NCBI GenBank assembly: GCA_016208965.1
Contig: JACQXB010000016.1
Location: forward strand, 1-64,000
DNA from: Nitrospirota bacterium
Lineage (GTDB): Bacteria; Nitrospirota; Thermodesulfovibrionia; UBA6902; DSMQ01
Direction of reading: 5' to 3'
Length of the DNA stretch: 64,000 nt
Each line of letters begins with the position of its first letter. Positions within the stretch are counted from its first letter, which is position 1. Shown here in pieces: positions 59,206 through 64,000 of the stretch. Made by a program: the position numbers and the translations under genes. The notes beneath the pieces are model-generated. The model ran no database searches. It was not told where the DNA came from and saw nothing but the letters and a program-made list of their open reading frames with translations.

Positions 59206-60417
59206 ATGTATATAATTATAAGACCTGACAAGTGCAATGGATGTGAAAACTGTATTTCTTCCTGCCCTTATGATGCCATTACTGTAAGAAGCGGTGTAGC
59301 AGTTATTAATAACGAGTTATGCCAGCTATGCAAGGCATGCCTTGACGTCTGTCCTGAAGGTGCAATAGTAGAGGTTGAAGACACTCCGCAGCCGTCAGGC
59401 ATCAGCCATGAGCTATCAGCCTATAAAGGCGTGTGGATTTTCGCAGAACAGAGAGATGGAAAAATCGCCTCTATATCTTATGAACTGCTTGGCGTCGGGA
59501 AAAAGTTATCAGAAGAACTTGAAACAGGGCTTTCGGCAGTTCTTTTTGGAGCAGATGAATCAGAAGCAAAGGAACTTATAAAATGGGGGGCTGACAAGGT
59601 ATACCTTTGCAATAACCCTACATCTATTAAGTTTAATGATGAGATATACTCTCTGCTCTTTTCAAGATTAATTGAACAGCATAATCCTGCAATCGTCCTT
59701 GCTGGTGCAACCACTATCGGGAGGTCATTCATTCCACGAGTGGCAGCAAGACTGCGAACAGGGCTTACAGCTGACTGCACATCACTTGAAATAGATAAAG
59801 AGACAAAAAATCTACTCCAGATAAGACCTGCATTTGGTGGAAATATAATGGCAACAATTCTGTGTCCTAACCATAGGCCCCAGATGGCTACTGTAAGGCC
59901 AAAGGTAATGAAAAGGGGAGAATATGTTGCAGGTAAAACAGGAGAAATCATATATGTTAAGGCTGATAACCTTACCTCAAGGACAAATGTTATAGATACT
60001 ATAAAAGAGGTATCAGAGCTTACTATAAATTTACACGAGGCCGATGTTATCGTTGCTGGAGGCAGAGGACTTGGAGATGCAAAAGGCTTTAAACTCCTTG
60101 AAGGACTTGCAGGTGCAATGGGTGGTGCCATTGGCGCATCAAGGGCTGCAGTTGATGAAGGCTGGATTTCTTACAGCCACCAGATAGGACAGACAGGCAA
60201 GACCGTTTGTCCTAAGGTATATATTGCCTGCGGAATCTCAGGGGCAGTACAACATCTTGTAGGGATGCAATCATCAGATATTATTATTGCAATAAACAAA
60301 AATCCTGAGGCTCCGATTTTTAGTGTAGCAGCTTATGGGATAGTTGGAGACTTATATGAGATTGTGCCGCTGCTTACAAAAAAGATTAAGGAAATAAAAG
60401 GGATAACGAGTCTGTAG
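59206..60417 (+). CDS. etfA: electron transfer flavoprotein alpha subunit with N-terminal 2[4Fe-4S] ferredoxin domain
   Basis: 403 residues. Residues 1-60 hold two clusters, CNGCENCISSCP and CQLCKACLDVCP. The Etf alpha part follows: WIFAEQRDGKIASISYELLG, FAD domain GGRGLGDAKGFKLLEGLAGAMGGAIGASRAAVDEGWI, QIGQTGKTVCPKVYIACGISGAVQHLVGMQSSDIIIAINKNPEAPIF. Such Fd-EtfA forms occur in anaerobes, some with electron bifurcation. A CATCAGCC-type repeat forms the interdomain linker (PSGISHELSAYKG). The 5' region before it carries a duplicated leader (59091-59205). Confidence 0.95.
   Translation: MYIIIRPDKCNGCENCISSCPYDAITVRSGVAVINNELCQLCKACLDVCPEGAIVEVEDTPQPSGISHELSAYKGVWIFAEQRDGKIASISYELLGVGKKLSEELETGLSAVLFGADESEAKELIKWGADKVYLCNNPTSIKFNDEIYSLLFSRLIEQHNPAIVLAGATTIGRSFIPRVAARLRTGLTADCTSLEIDKETKNLLQIRPAFGGNIMATILCPNHRPQMATVRPKVMKRGEYVAGKTGEIIYVKADNLTSRTNVIDTIKEVSELTINLHEADVIVAGGRGLGDAKGFKLLEGLAGAMGGAIGASRAAVDEGWISYSHQIGQTGKTVCPKVYIACGISGAVQHLVGMQSSDIIIAINKNPEAPIFSVAAYGIVGDLYEIVPLLTKKIKEIKGITSL
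60306..60403. repeat. 98-bp direct repeat, left copy (etfA 3' end)
   Basis: Identical to 61334-61431 except for one base (GTGCCGCTG versus GTGCCTCTG). The two copies bracket the HicAB module. Confidence 0.92.
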
Positions 60418-60636
60418 AATAAGTCCCCGGTGAGTTAAACCGCTTTGTTTTTGGGGGGTCTCTTAATCCTTCCCGCACCCGAGATCGTTCAATACAGCGC
60501 ATTTTAAGCATTCGTTTTTTTGATCGTTCAGTCAAAATTTTTCGGTGAGGCCTTTTTCTACAGCCTCAACGTCTGAAATCAGCGGCGGCGTTTCAGCGTG
60601 TCCGCTGGATTGATTTGTCAGGCATGTTAAATTTTT

Positions 60637-60846
60637 TTATGCAAAGACCAATCGGCCTTTAGGCTGGGGGATGTGGCGTCCTAATTCCCTTGCAGTTGTA
60701 ATCCACTCTTTAATAATTACTTCAACATTAGCAAGTGCTTCCTTGTAGGTAGCGCCATCTGCTGCACAGCCCGGTAACTCCGGCACCTCAGCAATAAAAG
60801 CCTTATCTTCTGCGCTCCAGTAAATAATTACTTCATATTTACCCAT
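60637..60846 (-). CDS. hicB: HicB family antitoxin
   Basis: 69 residues: MGKYEVIIYWSAEDKAFIAEVPELPGCAADGATYKEALANVEVIIKEWITTARELGRHIPQPKG, the partial RNase H-like HicB fold (short form without the C-terminal DNA-binding domain). Lies 1 nt after hicA on the minus strand. Antagonist of the HicA RNase. Confidence 0.92.
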   Translation of the reverse strand: MGKYEVIIYWSAEDKAFIAEVPELPGCAADGATYKEALANVEVIIKEWITTARELGRHIPQPKGRLVFA

Positions 60847-60847
60847 T

Positions 60848-61099
60848 TTATTCTTCTCCTAATTTATATTTTAATACTACACCACGGACCTGTTTAACTT
60901 GATAAGGTTTGGCTTTAGCACCTTTAGGCTGTAAATTGAGTATCTCTTCAACTCCATCCAGTGTAAATATATGATGACTTCCACGTATTCTTTTGTCAAA
61001 ACCTAAATGTTTCAATAGACCGCATAATCCCTCAAAAGGAATATTTGCATCAGAAGTGCCTCTTAAAATCTGCAGTAAAAGTTTTTCATGCTTACCCAT
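60848..61099 (-). CDS. hicA: HicA family mRNA interferase toxin
   Basis: 83 residues. A dsRBD-like fold with the catalytic histidine in GSHHIFTLDGVEEI and the DANIPFEGLCGLLKHLGF helix. Toxin-first order (hicA-hicB) as usual. TATAAT lies just before the start, so the transcript may be nearly leaderless. Confidence 0.9.
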   Translation of the reverse strand: MGKHEKLLLQILRGTSDANIPFEGLCGLLKHLGFDKRIRGSHHIFTLDGVEEILNLQPKGAKAKPYQVKQVRGVVLKYKLGEE

Positions 61100-61241
61100 C
61101 TAATAAATTATAATATATGAGTTGTTTTTTGTATATCCATTTATTAAAAGCTGATTATCAAGAGAAAAATATACAAATTCCAAGTCCTGCCTCTAATTTG
61201 TTGTATTAGTCCTCATTCATTAAACAAGCGGGGGGTTGTCC

Positions 61242-61331
61242 CTGTATTTTGCCTCTGTATTTTGCCTGTATTTTGCTGTATTTTCCTGTATTTTCTCCCC
61301 TGTATTTTCTGCTGTATTTTCTGTATTTTCT
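61242..61331. repeat. CTGTATTTT tract, eight units
   Basis: Eight CTGTATTTT words at irregular spacing (9-13 nt), abutting the duplicated etfA end. Origin unknown. Confidence 0.85.
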
Positions 61332-61333
61332 GT

Positions 61334-61463
61334 TGAGGCTCCGATTTTTAGTGTAGCAGCTTATGGGATAGTTGGAGACTTATATGAGATTGTGCCTCTG
61401 CTTACAAAAAAGATTAAGGAAATAAAAGGGACAAGAGAGGCAATGAACTACCCAAAGAGATAG
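61334..61463 (+). pseudogene. duplicated etfA 3' end fragment
   Basis: The first 98 bp repeat 60306-60403 and continue in frame as GTREAMNYPKR to a stop at 61463. One of the two tails must be the original etfA end. No start codon of its own apart from a chance ATG in the CTGTATTTT tract. Confidence 0.8.
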
Positions 61464-61538
61464 AGGGGGTTCAAGACAGGAGACATCTGCCCACTTTAAT
61501 TAAAAATACTTTGTCCTAACTTGGAAATGTTTTATGAG

Positions 61539-61553
61539 TTTTTAGACAGGCTC
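61539..61553. repeat. solo MITE end (TTTTTAGACAGGCTC)
   Basis: Matches the terminal repeat of the element at 4022-4142. Confidence 0.7.
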
Positions 61554-61594
61554 TGTGGAGCTAATATTTCCGAATATTTCCCTGAGATGCTTCC

Positions 61595-63025
61595 TCACTC
61601 TTCTGCGGGCCAGATGTCCCATTTCCAGAGAATGTTGGCTAGTGGGTCTTCGGGCGGCTTCCGCCCAAAAACGGTTCCCAGATAAAGGCGGTTACCGTCG
61701 CATCTTAGGTGGACAATACCCTGAATTGACCGTTCGTAAAGCTGGATATTTCCGGTCTTAAACTGCTTCTGCTCCTCTGCTGACAGCGGACTATAGCATG
61801 CAGCAAGCTCGGTGGAGAAAACAGCAGGCTTTTCGTGCTCAGAGTAACGAGTGATTGTTCCCATGAGCACAGCTCGAGGGTGACCATGGACATCATTCCG
61901 GTCGTCTCCAGACGAGATAACAGCAGCATCTGGTCTGACAATTTTTAAAAACGGGAGAGAGAAGTGCTGGCTGCCGTGATGCGCGGCTTTGTAAACATCC
62001 GCTCGAAGGATATTTTCAGGCTGTTGACCACCCTGGCGGTAGAACTCAAGAATGTCGTCCATCGACTCCGTGTTTAAATCTCCGGTAAGAAGTATCCGCC
62101 GCTCGCCGTATTCCAACAGAAGGACAATAGAATTGCCGTTGACCGTAGTTCCTACGCTTCCATAATAACCATAGGAAATCTTGTCTTTCTTTCTGCGCGC
62201 CGCTGGCCAGAGGACCCTGATTTTCATTGACTTAGCAGGGTTATTGTAAGGGGGAAGGTATTCGTCAGTTGCATCGAGCCGCTTGAATACAAAACCTTCC
62301 TCAGGCAGGTCAATCCGGCCTTTCCAGCGCTCCAGTTTCTTCATCTTGTCAATCACCTTCGGCAAGTTCTGTTTCGCCTTCTCAACTGCCTTGATTATCT
62401 TTTTCATCAAACTTGCCAATTCCGGCGAATCAATGAGCTTGGGACGGTCGACCAACCCGTAAATTCGATCACCGACCTTAGGACCCGGGTCTTCCGATTT
62501 ATTTTTACGCCTAAAAAGCCCATTGTGGTAGAAACGTTTGACAGCGATATTTGGGTCCTCCAGTATCGGGATCAATCCCTGGGTATGATCAGCATCAGAA
62601 TGAGTCGCCACAATTGCATCGAAATCAATAAAGTTATCCGGCTTATCAAGACGGTATTTGTTTCTGATAAAATCGTGGGCCTCATTCCCTTGGCCGCCAT
62701 CAATCAGGATCCGACGGTCTTCAGGCGTCTGGATGAGAATCGAATCGCCCTGGCTAACATCAATGAAGAAAAACTCCAAAAACCGGTCCCAGCTAAAGTG
62801 ACTGCTATCAACATAGCCCTTTCCTCCGCGGTAGCTAACATTAACCATTTCTTGCTCAGGAATCTTATCATCCAGAATCTTCATCCATTCTCCCATGAAC
62901 AAGTTGGCAATTCTCTTTTTGCTACGGGGATGGCGGCTGTCATAAACCTGCACTAAAGGCTGGGAAGCGTAAACATAACGGGGAAATTTTGGGTCGCGTG
63001 TTCCATCAAAAGCTATTGTAGGCAT
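61595..63025 (-). CDS. metallo-beta-lactamase-fold hydrolase, ComEC-like
   Basis: 476 residues, GGAGG before the ATG. N-terminal SH3-like stretch (VYASQPLVQVYDSRHPRSKKR), then the MBL fold: FIDVSQGDSILIQTPEDRRILIDGG, VATHSDADHTQGLIPIL (HxDxDH metal site), LLEYGERRILLTGDLNTESM and KAAHHGSQHFSLPFL, DAAVISSGDD. The fold is like the ComEC C-terminal nuclease and other soluble members, but there is no membrane part. Base composition appears GC-richer than the neighbours, a hint of transfer. Substrate unknown; some such proteins accompany defence genes, which I cannot show here. Confidence 0.8.
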   Translation of the reverse strand: MPTIAFDGTRDPKFPRYVYASQPLVQVYDSRHPRSKKRIANLFMGEWMKILDDKIPEQEMVNVSYRGGKGYVDSSHFSWDRFLEFFFIDVSQGDSILIQTPEDRRILIDGGQGNEAHDFIRNKYRLDKPDNFIDFDAIVATHSDADHTQGLIPILEDPNIAVKRFYHNGLFRRKNKSEDPGPKVGDRIYGLVDRPKLIDSPELASLMKKIIKAVEKAKQNLPKVIDKMKKLERWKGRIDLPEEGFVFKRLDATDEYLPPYNNPAKSMKIRVLWPAARRKKDKISYGYYGSVGTTVNGNSIVLLLEYGERRILLTGDLNTESMDDILEFYRQGGQQPENILRADVYKAAHHGSQHFSLPFLKIVRPDAAVISSGDDRNDVHGHPRAVLMGTITRYSEHEKPAVFSTELAACYSPLSAEEQKQFKTGNIQLYERSIQGIVHLRCDGNRLYLGTVFGRKPPEDPLANILWKWDIWPAEE

Positions 63026-63145
63026 GATTGCCCTCCTTTTTAAACTGACAGAAAATTAGAAAAGTTAGGGACAGTATTCCTATTCCAGTATTAGACATTA
63101 TCAGACAGGCTTTTCATAAGACATGCGCAACAACCAAGACATTAT

Positions 63146-64000
63146 CTACTTCCCAATCAGCACGACAGTGCTTCTCGCATTGGCAAAATAGCAGTCTGAA
63201 GGTTCTATCAATATCTCCCTGCCCGCATAGAGAAAGTCATCTCCGCTTTTAAGGCTTGTATCAATTGCCCTATACCACTTCATTCCGTTATTAAGTATGG
63301 GTATCTTGATTGATTGCGGATTAAAATCAGCATTCAGGATAATAAACAAATGATAATCGCCCACATCTGATTTTTCTTCGCCGCCGTCAAGCTGATAGCA
63401 GATTGTGCGAAGCTCAGGGTCATCCCATGACGGTTTATTCAGGTCTTTACCGAACCATGAGATATCAGGAATATTATCCGCATCCAGATCTTTTCCAAGA
63501 AAGAATTTCCTCCTCTGAAGTATCGTATATTTCTTCGTGAATGTAATAACCTTCTTAAAGAAATCAAGGATGTCAGCATTTTTATTTAAATAATCCCAGT
63601 TGAACCAACTTATATCATTGTCCTGACAGTATGCATTGTTATTGCCATTCTGAGTCCTCATGAATTCATCTCCTCCCAAAATCATAGGTGTGCCTGATGA
63701 AAAAAGAAGATGACATACATAATTTTTTACGAGCTGTCTCCTTAAACTGATGATATTGCCATTTTCGGTCTCTCCTTCAACCCCGCAGTTCCATGAATTG
63801 TTGTCATTTGTGCCGTCACAGTTGTTTTCGAGATTTGCTTCATTGTGTTTGTAATTGTATGAGACAAGGTCATACAGCGTAAATCCGTCATGGCAGGTTA
63901 TAAAATTTATGCTGTTGTATGCAGACCTGCCGTCGTCTCCGTAGAGGTCGGCAGAACCTGTTAATCTTGCTCCCATATCCCTTACCTGTCCGGCGTCACC
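63146..64000 (-). CDS. glgX: glycogen debranching enzyme GlgX, C-terminal part (5' end beyond window)
   Basis: Partial: the gene continues past base 64000. Visible part: GDAGQVRDMGARLTGSADLYGDDGRSAYNSINFITCHDGFTLYDLVSYNYKHNEANLE, SSGTPMILGGDEFMRTQNGNNNAYCQDN, WFNWDYL and a C-terminal beta domain (DYHLFIILNADFNPQ). These are GH13 isoamylase-type GlgX blocks. It cleaves alpha-1,6 branches in glycogen. Confidence 0.92.
   Translation of the reverse strand, partial: GDAGQVRDMGARLTGSADLYGDDGRSAYNSINFITCHDGFTLYDLVSYNYKHNEANLENNCDGTNDNNSWNCGVEGETENGNIISLRRQLVKNYVCHLLFSSGTPMILGGDEFMRTQNGNNNAYCQDNDISWFNWDYLNKNADILDFFKKVITFTKKYTILQRRKFFLGKDLDADNIPDISWFGKDLNKPSWDDPELRTICYQLDGGEEKSDVGDYHLFIILNADFNPQSIKIPILNNGMKWYRAIDTSLKSGDDFLYAGREILIEPSDCYFANARSTVVLIGK

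Noticed and set aside
61236-61463. Stand-alone small protein gene
   Set aside because: Fusion of the CTGTATTTT tract with the duplicated etfA tail; no ribosome site.

Overview
The window is an AT-leaning bacterial chromosome segment. It looks like an anaerobic, Gram-negative, meso-DAP bacterium, possibly Nitrospirota or a deltaproteobacterial-type lineage. The evidence is a complete division and cell wall (dcw) cluster with DAP-type MurE, ferredoxin-type EtfA with EtfB, YHS-domain copper ATPase, DivIVA, and many small dispersed palindromic repeats. The taxonomic placement is inference; there is no rRNA here.

Layout. 1-5.5 kb: secreted beta-propeller/IPT, glycine-rich and YD-repeat proteins on the minus strand, plus a GIY-YIG protein. 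5.7-27.1 kb: proS, then the dcw cluster on the minus strand, transcribed mraZ-rsmH-ftsL-ftsI-murE-murF-mraY-dacA-like-murD-ftsW-murG-murC-murB-ddl-ftsQ-ftsA-ftsZ. A consensus sigma-70 promoter and three GTGG repeats with a 10-bp period (MraZ-type operator) sit at its head. 27.5-29.3 kb: VapBC, a broken DUF559-like gene, and an orphan antitoxin with a stump of its toxin. 29.2-35.8 kb: a GHMP-kinase/UDP-sugar pyrophosphorylase fusion, tRNA-Leu, and manC-manB (sugar-nucleotide supply). 36-41.6 kb: tlyA, then a YHS mini-protein, a histidine kinase, a Met-rich periplasmic protein and a Cu+ P-type ATPase. 41.8-57.9 kb: housekeeping genes on the plus strand (yajQ, a cysE-cysS fusion, yggS, a single-chain restriction-modification enzyme, proC, yggT, divIVA, hisS, mobA, tatA, alr), then a fumarase/aspartase, a LysR regulator, mtnP and apt. 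58.2-64 kb: etfB, ferredoxin-etfA, a HicAB module bracketed by a 98-bp duplication of the etfA 3' end, an MBL-fold hydrolase and the 3' part of glgX.

The strongest unusual signal is a set of at least six short dispersed repeat families. They occur in intergenic DNA and also inside essential genes, where they keep the frame open (ddl, murC, murD, murE, murF, dacA, manB, copA, cysS, yggS, proC, mobA, etfA, etfB, the RM gene and the kinase fusion). One family (TAACTCGT-type) encodes nearly the same peptide in the same frame in ddl, murD and yggS. Others have terminal inverted repeats and look like MITEs. Repeats also supply parts of signal peptides, stop codons and C-terminal tails.

Start sites, domain limits and family calls are read by eye from the translated sequence and motifs. 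No database search was possible.
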